Below, piece after piece: positions 15,856 through 26,132 of a DNA stretch of 54,888 nucleotides. The position numbers and the translations under genes were made by a program. The notes below the pieces were generated by a model. The model searched no databases. It was given only the letters and a program-made list of their open reading frames with translations, and was not told the origin of the DNA. The stretch is from Actinomycetota bacterium (lineage in GTDB: Bacteria > Actinomycetota > Acidimicrobiia > Acidimicrobiales > CAIXPF01), in contig VGBO01000010.1 in NCBI GenBank assembly GCA_016870475.1, forward strand, positions 1 to 54,888, given 5' to 3'. Positions within the stretch are counted from its first letter, which is position 1. The number at the start of each line of letters is the position of its first letter.

Positions 15856-17133
15856 ATGGCCATCACCGAAGCGGAACCGACGGCGTCGAAGAACGCCTGG
15901 CGGCAGATCACGCCGGGCGTCGAGGGGTGGACACGCACGGCACGCCCGGGTGACCCGAACAAGTACTTCATGGTCTCCACGGACTGTCACGTCACCGAAC
16001 CGTTGTCGTTCCTGCGCAACGTCGAACCCGAGTACCTCGACCGGATCCCGCGCACCGAGGAGCGCGAGGACGGATCGAAGTGGATGATCACCGAGGGCAA
16101 CCAGCCGATGATGGTCGTCCCCGGAGCGAAGACGAAGACCGTGCAAGAGCAGCAGGTCTTCGAACGGGCCGAGCACAACCGTCACTCCGGCTCCCGCATG
16201 GAGGACGAGGACCTGCTCCGCGTGAAGTCGGGCAGGTCGATCGAGCAACGCCTCGCCGACCAGCTCGTCGACGGCGTCGACGCGGAACTGCTCTTCCCCA
16301 ACACCGGCCTGCTGTGCTGGGCGACCCCGGACCCGCGCTTCGCGATGGCGATGTGCCGGGCGTGGAACCGTTGGGCGCACGACCACGTGGGCGAGCACAT
16401 GCAGGGCCCGAACCCGCGCATCCTGCCCATGGCCCTCATCGCGAGCGGCGACATCGACGGCGCGATGGCCGAGGTGCGCTGGGCGGCGGAGCACGGGTTC
16501 CGCGGGGTGTGCCTCGGGAACTCGCCGGCCTACGGCCCCAACGTCCCGGGGAGCCTCCAGTACAACGACCCGGCGTTCGAGCCGCTCTGGTCGACCATCG
16601 AGGAGACCGGCCTCGTCATCACGTTCCACGTCTCGACGGGGCGCGACCCCCGTGCGGTCGGCGGGAACGGCGGCGCGATCATCAACTACGTCTGCCACTC
16701 GATGGAGACGACCATCGAACCGATGGTGCAGCTCATCACCTCCGGGGTGATCGAACGGCACCCGGGGATCCGCGCCGGTCTCGTCGAGAGCGGCATCGGC
16801 TTCCTGCCCTGGATGCTCGAGGCGATGGACTACGCCTACAAGGCGCACCACTTCTGGGTGCGGCCGGTCATCCCCGACCTCCCCTCGGAGTACTTCCGCC
16901 GGAACTGCTTCGCAACGTTCCAGGAGGACCACGTCGGACTCGCGCTCGTCGAGCAGCTCGACCTCGTGGACAACGTGATGTGGGCGAACGACTACCCGCA
17001 CCACGAAGGGTCCTGGCCGCACTCCGCCGCAGCGATCGAACGGATGATGGGTCACCTGCGGGAGGACAGCCGGGCGAAGATCCTCGGTCTGAACGCTGCC
17101 CGGGTGTTCGGCCTCACACCCGCCCGGGGCTGA
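15856..17133 (+). CDS. Amidohydrolase 2 (ACMSD-like) family metal-dependent hydrolase
   Basis: 425 residues. The ATG at 15856 has AAGGGGAG 8 bases upstream, and TAACGT lies about 30 bases further up. The first metal-binding HxH is altered: the strand reads FMVSTDCHVTEP. Later signatures are normal for the family: ITFHVSTGRD, HPGIRAGLVESGIGFLPWMLEAMD (about 310-335) and WANDYPHHEGSWPHS with the final catalytic Asp. Such TIM-barrel enzymes decarboxylate or hydrolyse aromatic and related acids. The substrate is unknown. It ends overlapping potC by 20 bases, tail to tail. Confidence 0.85.
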   Translation: MAITEAEPTASKNAWRQITPGVEGWTRTARPGDPNKYFMVSTDCHVTEPLSFLRNVEPEYLDRIPRTEEREDGSKWMITEGNQPMMVVPGAKTKTVQEQQVFERAEHNRHSGSRMEDEDLLRVKSGRSIEQRLADQLVDGVDAELLFPNTGLLCWATPDPRFAMAMCRAWNRWAHDHVGEHMQGPNPRILPMALIASGDIDGAMAEVRWAAEHGFRGVCLGNSPAYGPNVPGSLQYNDPAFEPLWSTIEETGLVITFHVSTGRDPRAVGGNGGAIINYVCHSMETTIEPMVQLITSGVIERHPGIRAGLVESGIGFLPWMLEAMDYAYKAHHFWVRPVIPDLPSEYFRRNCFATFQEDHVGLALVEQLDLVDNVMWANDYPHHEGSWPHSAAAIERMMGHLREDSRAKILGLNAARVFGLTPARG

Positions 17134-17920
17134 GGGTCGCTCGTCGGCGCTGCCAGACCACCGACAGCGCCAACAGGCCGAGGCTCAGAACGAGCAGGGC
17201 CGTCGACAGCACGTGCACCTGCGGCGCGAGCTCGCGCTGGAACGATCCGTAGACGTACTTCGGGAAGTTGGCATCCCCGTCGCCCGACACGAAGAACGTG
17301 ATGATCACGTCGTCCATCGACAACGAGAACGACAGCAACATCGCGGCGACGACCCCGGGAACGACCATCGGGAACGTGACCGTGCGAAACGTCCGCCACG
17401 GTGGGGCGCCGAGATCCATCGCCGCGTCCTCGAGCGTCCAGTCGATGCCGCGCAGACGCGCCTTCACCGTGAGCGCGACGAAACTCAGGCAGAACATGCT
17501 GTGCGCCAACAGGATCGTCAGCGGACCACGGTCCACGCCGAGATCGAGGAACAACAGGGCCAGCGAGGACCCCATCACGATCTCCGGCGTGGTCAGGGGC
17601 AACACGAGCAGCAGATCGACGAGCGCGCCGCCGCGGAACCGGTGGCGGACGAGCGCGAGGGCGACCAGCGTCCCGAGGACCCCGGCCACGAGGGACGCGG
17701 CGCCCGCGATCCGCAGCGAGAACAGCACCGCGGCGGTGAGTTCCTCGCGCTCGAAGGGGTGCAACCAGTTTTCCATCGTGAACCGCTGCCACACCAGGTT
17801 GTACCGGCCCGCAGGCTCGTTGAAGCTGAAGGCGACGATCACCACGATCGGGGCGAAGAGCAGCACGAACCCACCGAGCGCGGCGAGGCCCACGATGCGG
17901 CGACCCCACGACCCGGTCAC
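17114..17920 (-). CDS. potC: Polyamine-type ABC transporter permease (PotC-like)
   Basis: 268 residues from a GTG at 17920, whose GTGA overlaps the stop of potB. Six hydrophobic helices are visible, starting VGLAALGGFVLLFAPIVVIVAFSFN. The cytoplasmic loop LEDAAMDLGAPPWRTFRTVTFPMVVPG (about 165-190) is the EAA motif that contacts the ATPase. SFSLSMDDVIITFFVSG is the standard PotC signature for spermidine/putrescine systems. Last gene of the potA-D-B-C operon. Confidence 0.88.
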   Translation of the reverse strand: MTGSWGRRIVGLAALGGFVLLFAPIVVIVAFSFNEPAGRYNLVWQRFTMENWLHPFEREELTAAVLFSLRIAGAASLVAGVLGTLVALALVRHRFRGGALVDLLLVLPLTTPEIVMGSSLALLFLDLGVDRGPLTILLAHSMFCLSFVALTVKARLRGIDWTLEDAAMDLGAPPWRTFRTVTFPMVVPGVVAAMLLSFSLSMDDVIITFFVSGDGDANFPKYVYGSFQRELAPQVHVLSTALLVLSLGLLALSVVWQRRRATLSPGRV

Positions 17921-18804
17921 GACGTCAGCTCCTCGGTGCCGAGCACCCGGGCGTAGACGAGCACCGCGACGGTGATCACCGCCATCAGAAGGAACGAGAT
18001 CGCCGCCGCCCCCGGCTGGTCGAGCTGCACGAGGAACCGGTCCTGCACCACGTTCCCGATCATGCGACTCGACGTGCCACCGAGGAAGTAGGCGTTCACG
18101 AAGTCGCCGGTGGCGGGGATGAACGTCAGGAGCGACCCGGCGAACACCCCTGGCAGCGACAGCGGCAGGACGACCCGTCGGAACGCCGACCATCCCGACG
18201 CGTACAGGTCACCGCAGGCATCGAGCAGGCGCAGATCGATGCGCTCGAGGCTCACGTACAGCGGCAGCACCATGAACGGCAGGAAGTTGTAGGTGAGACC
18301 GCCCACCACGGCGACCGGGGTGTCGAGCAACCGGTCCCCGTCGATCCACCCGACCGTGCGGAGCACGGCGAGGACGCCCGTGGCACGCAGCGCACGCACG
18401 ATCACGCTCTCGTCTGCGAGCAGCACCGTCCAACTGATCGTCCGCAAGAGGAACGACGTGAAGAACGGCACGATGACGAGACCCACCAGCGCAGCACGGA
18501 AGCGGCCGCCGTGGACCACGACCCAGTACGCCATCGGGTACCCGATGACCAGACAGGCGAGCGTCGCCACGCCGGCGAACAGGAAGCTGCGCCCGAGCTG
18601 GGTGCCGTAGGCGCCGAACACGTCGCCGTAGTTCGACCAGTCCCAACGGAACGCCGGATCGAAGTCGTAGCGCGAGCGCTTCGTCGACAACGACATGACG
18701 AACAGGTTCCACAGCGGCACGAGGAAGAACACCCCGAGCCAGGCCACCCCGGGGCCGACGAGCAGGTACGGCGTCAGCCGCCGACCGCCGACCCGGGTGC
18801 TCAC
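17917..18804 (-). CDS. potB: Polyamine-type ABC transporter permease (PotB-like)
   Basis: 295 residues, GTG start overlapping the potD stop as GTGA. The first helix (YLLVGPGVAWLGVFFLVPLWNLFVMSLS) is followed by the periplasmic loop with DPAFRWDWSNYGDVF, then five more helices. The EAA-like loop DACGDLYASGWSAFRRVVLPLSLPG (about 200-225) binds PotA. FIPATGDFVNAYFLGG is characteristic of PotB. Together with PotC it forms the membrane channel. Confidence 0.88.
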   Translation of the reverse strand: MSTRVGGRRLTPYLLVGPGVAWLGVFFLVPLWNLFVMSLSTKRSRYDFDPAFRWDWSNYGDVFGAYGTQLGRSFLFAGVATLACLVIGYPMAYWVVVHGGRFRAALVGLVIVPFFTSFLLRTISWTVLLADESVIVRALRATGVLAVLRTVGWIDGDRLLDTPVAVVGGLTYNFLPFMVLPLYVSLERIDLRLLDACGDLYASGWSAFRRVVLPLSLPGVFAGSLLTFIPATGDFVNAYFLGGTSSRMIGNVVQDRFLVQLDQPGAAAISFLLMAVITVAVLVYARVLGTEELTS

Positions 18805-19937
18805 GACCCGGTGAGCTTCGAGAACGCCTCGGAGAGACGGGACTCCTCGTCCTCGGAGAGGGAGCGGAAGGTGTAGAGCCGCTTCTCGGTCGCCGCGTCG
18901 GGGAACAGCGCCGTCGAATCGGCGAGGGCCGCGCCGTCGCCGCCGGCAGCACGCAACGCCTCACGAACCCCTTGAACCGGCGAGATGTACTGCACCGACG
19001 CGGTGATCCGAGCCGCATTCGTCGGGTCGTACACGAAGTCCATGAACTTCGCGACCGCGTCGAGATCGGTCGTCCCCTTCGGGATCACCATAGCGTCGGC
19101 CCACTTCATCCCACCCTCGTCGGGCACCACGTACGCCAGGTCCGGGTTCTCGAGCGCCAACTGGGCGATGTCGCCCGACCACGCCACGCAGGCGGCGAAC
19201 GAACCCTTCGTGAGCTCGTCCTGGTAGTCGTTGCCGGTGAACTTCCGGATCTGCCCGTCGGACTTCGCCTTGCGCAGTCGTTCGATCGCCCGTTCCGCAT
19301 CGGCGACCGATGCCGTCTCGGGGTTCTTCCCGTCGGCGAGCATCAGCAGCCCGAGGGTGTCGCGCATCTCGGTGAGGAACCCGACCTTGCCGGCGAGATC
19401 GGGGTGGAACAGGTCGTCCATCGACCGGATCTCCTTCCCGCCGGTGGCCTTGCGGTTGTAGGCGATGCCGGTCGTGCCGGTCTGCCACGGCAGCGACCAG
19501 CGACCCTCCGGATCCCATGTCGGCCGCTGCAGGCCGGGCAGCAGGTTCTTCGCATTCGGGATCGCGTCGATGGGGAGCGGCTCCAGCCAGCCGAGATCGG
19601 CGAGACGGGGGACCAGCCAGTACGTCGGCGTGATGATGTCGGCGCGGATCGTCTTGCCCGCCGAGAGGGTGGGCTGGATCTTCGCGAAGTACTCAAGGTT
19701 GTCGTTGATGTCCTCGTTCCAGTCGACGGGGATCCCGGTCGCCTTCTCGAACAGGTCGAGTGTCGCCTCACCCTCGGGCTCGACGTCGATGTAGATCGGC
19801 CAGGTCGCGACCCGGAGTCGTCGGCCACCGACGGCGTCGTTGCCGCACGCGGTCAGCAGCGACGGCGCGAAGACGCCGCCTGCGGCGACAGCGGCCAGGC
19901 CACCGAGGAAACGACGACGAGACGTGTGCAAGGTCAT
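18801..19937 (-). CDS. potD: Polyamine-type substrate-binding lipoprotein (PotD-like), Tat-exported
   Basis: 378 residues. The start ATG at 19937 overlaps the potA stop (ATGA) and has GGAGGTG 8 bases upstream. The N-terminus TSRRRFLGG is a twin-arginine signal, followed by a hydrophobic stretch and a lipobox LLTAC at about residue 30, so it should fold in the cytoplasm and then be anchored outside by a lipid. The mature part has SBP_bac_8 features: [39 protein letters not shown] and a [12 protein letters not shown] ligand loop. Spermidine, putrescine or a related amine is the expected ligand. Confidence 0.88.
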   Translation of the reverse strand: MTLHTSRRRFLGGLAAVAAGGVFAPSLLTACGNDAVGGRRLRVATWPIYIDVEPEGEATLDLFEKATGIPVDWNEDINDNLEYFAKIQPTLSAGKTIRADIITPTYWLVPRLADLGWLEPLPIDAIPNAKNLLPGLQRPTWDPEGRWSLPWQTGTTGIAYNRKATGGKEIRSMDDLFHPDLAGKVGFLTEMRDTLGLLMLADGKNPETASVADAERAIERLRKAKSDGQIRKFTGNDYQDELTKGSFAACVAWSGDIAQLALENPDLAYVVPDEGGMKWADAMVIPKGTTDLDAVAKFMDFVYDPTNAARITASVQYISPVQGVREALRAAGGDGAALADSTALFPDAATEKRLYTFRSLSEDEESRLSEAFSKLTGS

Positions 19938-21013
19938 GCGGGGACACCTCCGAGAGCGGAACGGGTTTCGGGACGGTCCGCCGCTGATGCGGCGGCGTCG
20001 TCGTGGGGGAGCGCCACGGCGTCGGCCGCCTGCCACGCCACCCACACTCGACCGCCCGGACGGGCGAGCGTGGTGTCAGCGGCGGCGTCGACGTCGACGA
20101 GGAGCTCGGTGCCCTCGGCGGTCACGCAGGTGCACCGGACGACCGCACCGAGGAACGCAGCGGACGTGACCGTCGCCTCGACGCCGGGGCCGGTCGAACG
20201 ATCGGCGTCGACCGGCTGCAGGCTCATGCGCTCGGGTCGGACGGCGACGAGTCGACCGTCGGTCGCGACGAGGTTCGACGTCCCGATGAACGTCGCGACG
20301 AACCGGTTCGCCGGACGGTCGTACACCTCGCGGGGCGATCCGATCTGACAGACCCGGCCGCCGTCCATCACCGCGATCCGGTCGGACATGGCGAGCGCCT
20401 CGGCCTGGTCGTGGGTCACGTAGACGAACGTCGTGCCGAGCTCCTGCTGGATCCGCTTCAGCTCGGTCTGCATCGACTCGCGCAACTTCAGGTCGAGTGC
20501 CCCCAACGGCTCGTCGAGGAGCAACGCCCGGGGTCGGTTCACGAGCGCGCGCGCCAACGCCACGCGCTGCTGCTGGCCGCCGGAGAGCTGGGCAGGACGC
20601 CGACCGGCGAGGTCGGGGAGCCGAACCACCTCGAGCAGCTCCCGCACCCGCCGGCCGACCTCGACCTTGGGGACCTTGCGGCTGCGCAGCCCGAACGCGA
20701 CGTTGTCGAAGACGTTCAGGTGCGGGAACAGCGCGTACTGCTGGAACACCGTGTTCACATCCCGCCGGTAGGGCGGAACACCGCTGACGTCCACGCCGTC
20801 GAGCAGCACCCGTCCGGTCGAGGGACGCTCGAACCCGGCGATGAGCCGCAAGGACGTCGTCTTGCCGCATCCCGACGGGCCGAGCAGCGAGAAGAACTCG
20901 CCCTCACCGATCCGGAGGCTGGTCTCGTGCAGTGCCGTCGTCGCGCCGAACCGCTTGCCAACCCGGTCGAACGCGATGACCGGTGCGGTGTTCCCTGTGG
21001 GCGACTCGGACAA
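19934..21013 (-). CDS. potA: Polyamine-type ABC transporter ATPase (PotA-like)
   Basis: 359 residues from a TTG at 21013 that has GGAGG 8 bases upstream; the ORF-track TTG at 21028 lacks one. Walker [11 protein letters not shown]-loop [12 protein letters not shown], signature LSGGQQQR, Walker [13 protein letters not shown] and switch His [11 protein letters not shown] are all present. A C-terminal TOBE-like region (RPERMSLQP, then a beta barrel) regulates or recognises the permeases. First gene of a four-gene operon in which every junction is a 4-base overlap, implying tightly coupled synthesis. Confidence 0.9.
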   Translation of the reverse strand: MSESPTGNTAPVIAFDRVGKRFGATTALHETSLRIGEGEFFSLLGPSGCGKTTSLRLIAGFERPSTGRVLLDGVDVSGVPPYRRDVNTVFQQYALFPHLNVFDNVAFGLRSRKVPKVEVGRRVRELLEVVRLPDLAGRRPAQLSGGQQQRVALARALVNRPRALLLDEPLGALDLKLRESMQTELKRIQQELGTTFVYVTHDQAEALAMSDRIAVMDGGRVCQIGSPREVYDRPANRFVATFIGTSNLVATDGRLVAVRPERMSLQPVDADRSTGPGVEATVTSAAFLGAVVRCTCVTAEGTELLVDVDAAADTTLARPGGRVWVAWQAADAVALPHDDAAASAADRPETRSALGGVPA

Positions 21014-21055
21014 CCTGTTGGCCTCCAACGGGCGGGGCGGTGGACGGACCGGCGA

Positions 21056-21142
21056 ATCCTAGGCCGACGAGCCCCCTCCGCACACGCCTCGGAGGCCCGG
21101 CGGACCGGGCGACCCCTCCCCGGTGGGGTGACTCGGTAGGCT
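21056..21142. promoter_or_regulatory. Divergent promoters of the pot operon and ino1
   Basis: TAGGAT on the minus strand (21061-21056) precedes a roughly 36-base potA leader with GGAGG. TAGGCT on the plus strand (21137-21142) precedes the ino1 leader, which holds GAAGGAGG. Unlike most promoters in this window, both genes have leaders with ribosome binding sites. The 75 bases between the hexamers could hold regulator sites; no clear palindrome is seen. Confidence 0.45.
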
Positions 21143-21175
21143 CACGACCCGTACCTCGAAGGAGGCCCCGCCCGC

Positions 21176-22507
<1,332 letters not shown>

Positions 22508-22520
22508 TCCGCCCCTCGCC

Positions 22521-23234
22521 ATGATCGTGCGCGACCACGGCGACGGCACCTGGACGCTGTTACGCCAGCACGACCACGGGCTCTCGGCCGGTCTGATCGC
22601 CGCGGCGTGGACGCGACGAGTCATCCCCGACGACGACGTCGTCTTCGCGGTCGCGCACCACGACATCGGTTGGGTCGGCCTCGACGCGACCGTGCACCGC
22701 TCCCCGGTCACCGGTGTCCCGTACTCCTTCATCGACCACCCGGACGCACCGAAGTACGCCGCCTACCGCGCCGGACTCGACCTGCTCGAGACCGCCGGGC
22801 CGGTCGTCGGCTGGCTCTGCAGCGCCCATTTCGCGCGGTTCGTCGAATCGCTCGATGATCCGGTCTCGGCAGCGTTCCTCGCTGCCGAGCAGGCCCGCCA
22901 GGAACGCCTGTGGCCGGCGATCGCAGCGGGACGGCAGGCGGTGATCCACGACGAGCTCAGCGTGCTCCGCACCTGCGACGCGCTGTCGTTGTTCTTCTGC
23001 CTGAACGATCCGGGCAGCAGCACCTGGCCCTGGTACCGCGACGGTGTGGCCTTCGGCGACGAGCGGCTCGACGTGCGTTGGGACGGGCCCGACCGGGTCG
23101 TGATCGACCCCGATCCGCTCGCCCGACCCGTCGACGTCACCGTGCCGTGGCGGCGCATCGACGCGCACGACCGGACCGTCACCGAAGGTGTGCTCTCCGT
23201 CACTCTTGGTGGAACCGGCGCCGGAACCCGCTAG
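22521..23234 (+). CDS. DUF3891 family protein
   Basis: 237 residues. The start MIVRDHGDGTWTLLRQHDHGLSAGLIA and the block VVFAVAHHDIGWVGLD match DUF3891, which carries conserved His and His-Asp residues suggestive of a metal site like that of HD phosphohydrolases. Activity is unproven. The ATG follows the ino1 stop by 13 bases, so it is probably co-transcribed with ino1; a link to inositol metabolism is possible but unsupported otherwise. The stop TAG begins the TAGAGT hexamer of the helicase gene. Confidence 0.82.
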   Translation: MIVRDHGDGTWTLLRQHDHGLSAGLIAAAWTRRVIPDDDVVFAVAHHDIGWVGLDATVHRSPVTGVPYSFIDHPDAPKYAAYRAGLDLLETAGPVVGWLCSAHFARFVESLDDPVSAAFLAAEQARQERLWPAIAAGRQAVIHDELSVLRTCDALSLFFCLNDPGSSTWPWYRDGVAFGDERLDVRWDGPDRVVIDPDPLARPVDVTVPWRRIDAHDRTVTEGVLSVTLGGTGAGTR

Positions 23235-23326
23235 AGTCGGACCGCTTTCGTCCGGCACCGTGTCGGATGGCGTCGGTTCCCGCCCCGAGCGTGATACCGG
23301 TGCGGCAATCGAAAAGCAGGAGCCAC
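23232..23326 (+). promoter_or_regulatory. Promoter and ~80-base leader of the DEAD-box helicase gene
   Basis: TAGAGT (23232-23237) reuses the TAG stop of the upstream gene. It is followed by an unusually long leader with a possible hairpin (CGGAC, loop CGCTTTC, GTCCG) and ends in CAGGAG before the GTG at 23327. Long structured leaders are known to autoregulate RNA helicase genes in other bacteria; that role here is inference. Confidence 0.4.
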
Positions 23327-24679
23327 GTGCCCTCCACCTTCCTCGACCTCGGCGTGCCCGAGGCCGTGTCCGGCCCGCTCGCGGAGCGCGGCATCACCAC
23401 GGCGTTCCCGATCCAGGAACTCGCCATCCCCGCCGCCCTCGACGGCCGCGACGTCTGCGGACGTGCGCCGACCGGCTCCGGCAAGACCCTCGCCTTCGGG
23501 ATCCCGCTCGCCCTGCGCGTCGAGCGGGCGAAGCCGTTCCACCCCAAGGCGCTCGTGCTCGCCCCCACCCGGGAGCTCGCCCAGCAGATCGACGGCGAAC
23601 TGCAGCCGCTGCTCGCGCCGTCCGGCCGACGGACCGCCACCTTCTACGGCGGTGTCAGCTTCGTCCCGCAGATGAAGAACCTGCGCCGTGGGGTCGACGT
23701 CGCCGTCGGCTGTCCCGGGCGCATCGCCGACCTCGTCAACCAGGGCAACCTGCACCTCGACCAGGTCGCCTTCGTCGTGATCGACGAGGCCGACCGCATG
23801 GCCGACATGGGATTCCTGCCCGAGGTCCGGCGGCTGTTGGACCTCGTCCGTCCCGACCGCCAGACGCTGCTCTTTTCGGCGACGCTCGACGGTGACGTCG
23901 ACGTGCTGATCCGCAGCTACCAGAGCGACCCGGTCCGTTGCGAGGTGCAGGCCGACGAACGAGACGGCACGCGCACCGAGCACCGTTTCGAGCGCATCGC
24001 GCCCGACCGCCGCATCGACCGCACCGCCGACCTCGTCGCCGCCCACGGGCCGACCGTGGTGTTCTGCCGCACGAAGTACGGCGCCGATCGCGTCGCCGCA
24101 CAGCTCGGCAAAGCCGGTGTCGCCGCCGTCGCCATCCACGGCGGACGCTCGCAGGCGCAGCGCCAGACCGCGCTCGACAACTTCTCGCGTGGTCGGGCGC
24201 AGGCCCTCGTCGCCACCGACGTCGCCGCACGCGGTATCCACGTCGACGACGTCGGGTGCGTCGTCCACTTCGACCTCCCCGCCGATCCGAAGGACTACGT
24301 CCACCGTTCGGGCCGCACCGGTCGTGCCGGCGCCAGCGGTGTGGTCGTCTCCCTCGTCGTCGACGGTGTCCGTGGGCAGGCTCGCCGCCTGCAGGAGGCA
24401 CTCGCCCTCCCCGTCGCGCTCGTCGACGCCCCCGCGGGCGCGGCACCGTCGACCCCCGCCACGCCGAAGGCCGTACCGACCGTCGCCGCCGCCGCGCCGG
24501 TCGCGGCGAACGCCGGCCGCCCCGGCGCGGACCGTCGCCCCGGGCGCCCTGGTGGCGCGCCGGCCGGCCGTCGCCACCGCGCCGGTGGCGGAGGCGGGAG
24601 CGGCCCTGGTGGCGCCGCCGTCGGTCGCCCCGGATCACGCCAGCGCCGGCGGGAGCGCGCCGAGGCTCGCGACCGCTAG
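23327..24679 (+). CDS. DEAD-box ATP-dependent RNA helicase
   Basis: 450 residues from a GTG with CAGGAG upstream. Q motif FPIQ with TTAFPIQELAIPAAL, Walker A APTGSGKT (47-54), PTRELA, GG and TPGR-like CPGR, DEAD (153-156), SAT (185-187), VVFCRTK, ATDVAARG and HRSGRTGR (327-334) are complete. The last ~85 residues are Ala/Pro then Gly/Arg-rich and disordered, as in RhlE/CsdA-type enzymes, and would bind RNA non-specifically. It unwinds RNA duplexes in ribosome assembly, decay or cold adaptation. The stop TAG is also the start of the next gene's -10. Confidence 0.92.
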   Translation: MPSTFLDLGVPEAVSGPLAERGITTAFPIQELAIPAALDGRDVCGRAPTGSGKTLAFGIPLALRVERAKPFHPKALVLAPTRELAQQIDGELQPLLAPSGRRTATFYGGVSFVPQMKNLRRGVDVAVGCPGRIADLVNQGNLHLDQVAFVVIDEADRMADMGFLPEVRRLLDLVRPDRQTLLFSATLDGDVDVLIRSYQSDPVRCEVQADERDGTRTEHRFERIAPDRRIDRTADLVAAHGPTVVFCRTKYGADRVAAQLGKAGVAAVAIHGGRSQAQRQTALDNFSRGRAQALVATDVAARGIHVDDVGCVVHFDLPADPKDYVHRSGRTGRAGASGVVVSLVVDGVRGQARRLQEALALPVALVDAPAGAAPSTPATPKAVPTVAAAAPVAANAGRPGADRRPGRPGGAPAGRRHRAGGGGGSGPGGAAVGRPGSRQRRRERAEARDR

Positions 24680-24682
24680 GTT
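24677..24682 (+). promoter_or_regulatory. -10 hexamer TAGGTT built on the helicase stop codon
   Basis: It ends 8 bases before the ATG at 24691, giving a leaderless start for the DUF6285 gene. Confidence 0.5.
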
Positions 24683-24690
24683 CCCCGCTC

Positions 24691-25080
24691 ATGCAGGACC
24701 GGCCCACCGCAGCGGAGCTGGTCGCAACCGTCACCGAGTTCCTCGAGTCCGAGGTGCTCCCCAACGTCGACGGCACGCTCCGCTACCACACGCTCGTCGC
24801 CGCCAACCTCCTCAAGATCCTGCGGCGCGAGGTCGACCTCCAATCCGCCGCGGACGCCGCCGAACGGACGGCGCTGCAGGACCTCCTCGGCGCGCCCGAG
24901 GTCGACGACCTGCTCACCCTCAACGAACGGCTCCACCGTCTCCTGCTCGAGGCCGACGACCTGCAGCCGGGGTTCGAGGCCCGGGCGTGGCAGGTGCTCA
25001 TGGAGGCCACCGGCGCCAAGCTCGCCGTGAACAAGCCGGGCTACGACCGCTACGACATGGCGATCGAGGTGACCCCGTGA
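24691..25080 (+). CDS. DUF6285 protein, LvaB-like partner of the adjacent kinase
   Basis: 129 residues, mostly helical (AAELVATVTEFLESEVLPNV, RYHTLVAANLLKILRREVDL). This small acidic protein family is regularly encoded next to APH-fold kinases. In the Pseudomonas putida levulinate pathway the small LvaB protein works together with the kinase LvaA on 4-hydroxyvaleryl-CoA. Equating this gene with LvaB rests on size, sequence feel and context rather than on an alignment. It overlaps the kinase gene by GTGA, so equimolar synthesis is likely. Confidence 0.72.
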   Translation: MQDRPTAAELVATVTEFLESEVLPNVDGTLRYHTLVAANLLKILRREVDLQSAADAAERTALQDLLGAPEVDDLLTLNERLHRLLLEADDLQPGFEARAWQVLMEATGAKLAVNKPGYDRYDMAIEVTP

Positions 25081-26123
25081 CCCACCTGCGCGACCTCGGC
25101 CGGATCGCGGAGGATCTCGGCGACTACCTGAGCGGCGCGTGGGGTCGACCGGTCACCGCCGTGCGGCTCGTGGAGACCTCGGTCGGTGCCCGCCGCGGGA
25201 ACATCCTCTTCGACGCCGAGGACCCGACGAACCCGGCCGGCCCGACCACGCACGAACTCGTCGTGACCATCTACCCACCCGCCGGTGCGGTGCTGTTCGG
25301 CGTCGAGTCCGAGACGACGGTGCTCCGGCTCGCCGAAGCCGCCGGCGCCCCGGTCGCCCACGTGTACGAGGTGTGCACCGACCCGACCAGGTTCGGCGAA
25401 CCGTTCTTCATCTCGTCCCGCGTGCGCGGCGACTCCCTGCCACGCAACCTGCTGCGCATGGTCGCCGCCGACGACACGCTCGGCCCCCGCATCGGTCGCC
25501 AGCTCGGCGCGGCGTTCGCGGCGATCCACCGCACGCCGGGGTCGGCCACCCCCGAGGCGGTCCGCCGCGGTGCGCTCACCGACCGGCCGAGCGAGATCTC
25601 CCTCGCCGTGCTCGGCGAGCAGCTCGACGAGCTCCTGCAACCTGCGCCCGTGTTCGCGCTCGGTCTCCGCTGGCTCACCCGCAACCAGCCGGACTGGACC
25701 GGTGAGCACGTCATGGTGCACTCCGACGTGCGCAACGGGAACATCCTCGTGAGCCCCGACGGCGGGCTCGAGGCGATCCTCGACTGGGAGGGCTGCCACA
25801 CCGGCGACCCGCACGAGGACCTCGCCTGGTTGTGCGTGCGCACGTGGCGATTCGGCAACGACCACCTCGAGGTCGGCGGCCTGTGCGAACGCCGTCATCT
25901 CGTCGACGGCTACGAGGAGGCCGGGGGGCGGTTCGACCCGGACGCCTTCACCTGGTGGAAGATCCTCGGCACGCTGCGCTGGGGCATCGGCCTGTCCCGT
26001 CAGGCGACCCAGCACCTCAACGGGACCTACCGCAACATCGCCATGGCGGCATCGGGTCGTCGGGCCGTCGAGCTCGAGTACGACCTGCTGCGGCTCCTGC
26101 AGGCGGCGTCCGCAGCCCGCTGA
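25077..26123 (+). CDS. APH-fold phosphotransferase, possible 4-hydroxyacyl-CoA kinase (LvaA-like)
   Basis: 348 residues from a GTG inside the preceding stop. The kinase core is HSDVRNGNILV (about 216-226, catalytic Asp) and AILDWEGCHTGDPHEDLAWL (metal-binding Asp), with the N-lobe ending in FFISSRVRGDSLPRNLL. Aminoglycoside-phosphotransferase-fold enzymes of this group act on small metabolites. Those paired with DUF6285 resemble the LvaA kinase and the kinase half of ACAD10/11, which phosphorylate 4-hydroxyacyl-CoA before elimination. No antibiotic role is implied. The dehydrogenase partner is not adjacent. Confidence 0.75.
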   Translation: MTHLRDLGRIAEDLGDYLSGAWGRPVTAVRLVETSVGARRGNILFDAEDPTNPAGPTTHELVVTIYPPAGAVLFGVESETTVLRLAEAAGAPVAHVYEVCTDPTRFGEPFFISSRVRGDSLPRNLLRMVAADDTLGPRIGRQLGAAFAAIHRTPGSATPEAVRRGALTDRPSEISLAVLGEQLDELLQPAPVFALGLRWLTRNQPDWTGEHVMVHSDVRNGNILVSPDGGLEAILDWEGCHTGDPHEDLAWLCVRTWRFGNDHLEVGGLCERRHLVDGYEEAGGRFDPDAFTWWKILGTLRWGIGLSRQATQHLNGTYRNIAMAASGRRAVELEYDLLRLLQAASAAR

Positions 26124-26132
26124 AGCGCTCGG

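Noticed and set aside
13688-16087. 799-residue plus-strand ORF
   Set aside because: Out-of-frame shadow over the HsaA-like gene and the DHA2 exporter; composition is Arg-rich and family blocks lie in other frames.
25077-26123. Aminoglycoside resistance gene
   Set aside because: The APH fold is shared by many metabolite kinases; pairing with DUF6285 and the sequence favour acyl metabolism.
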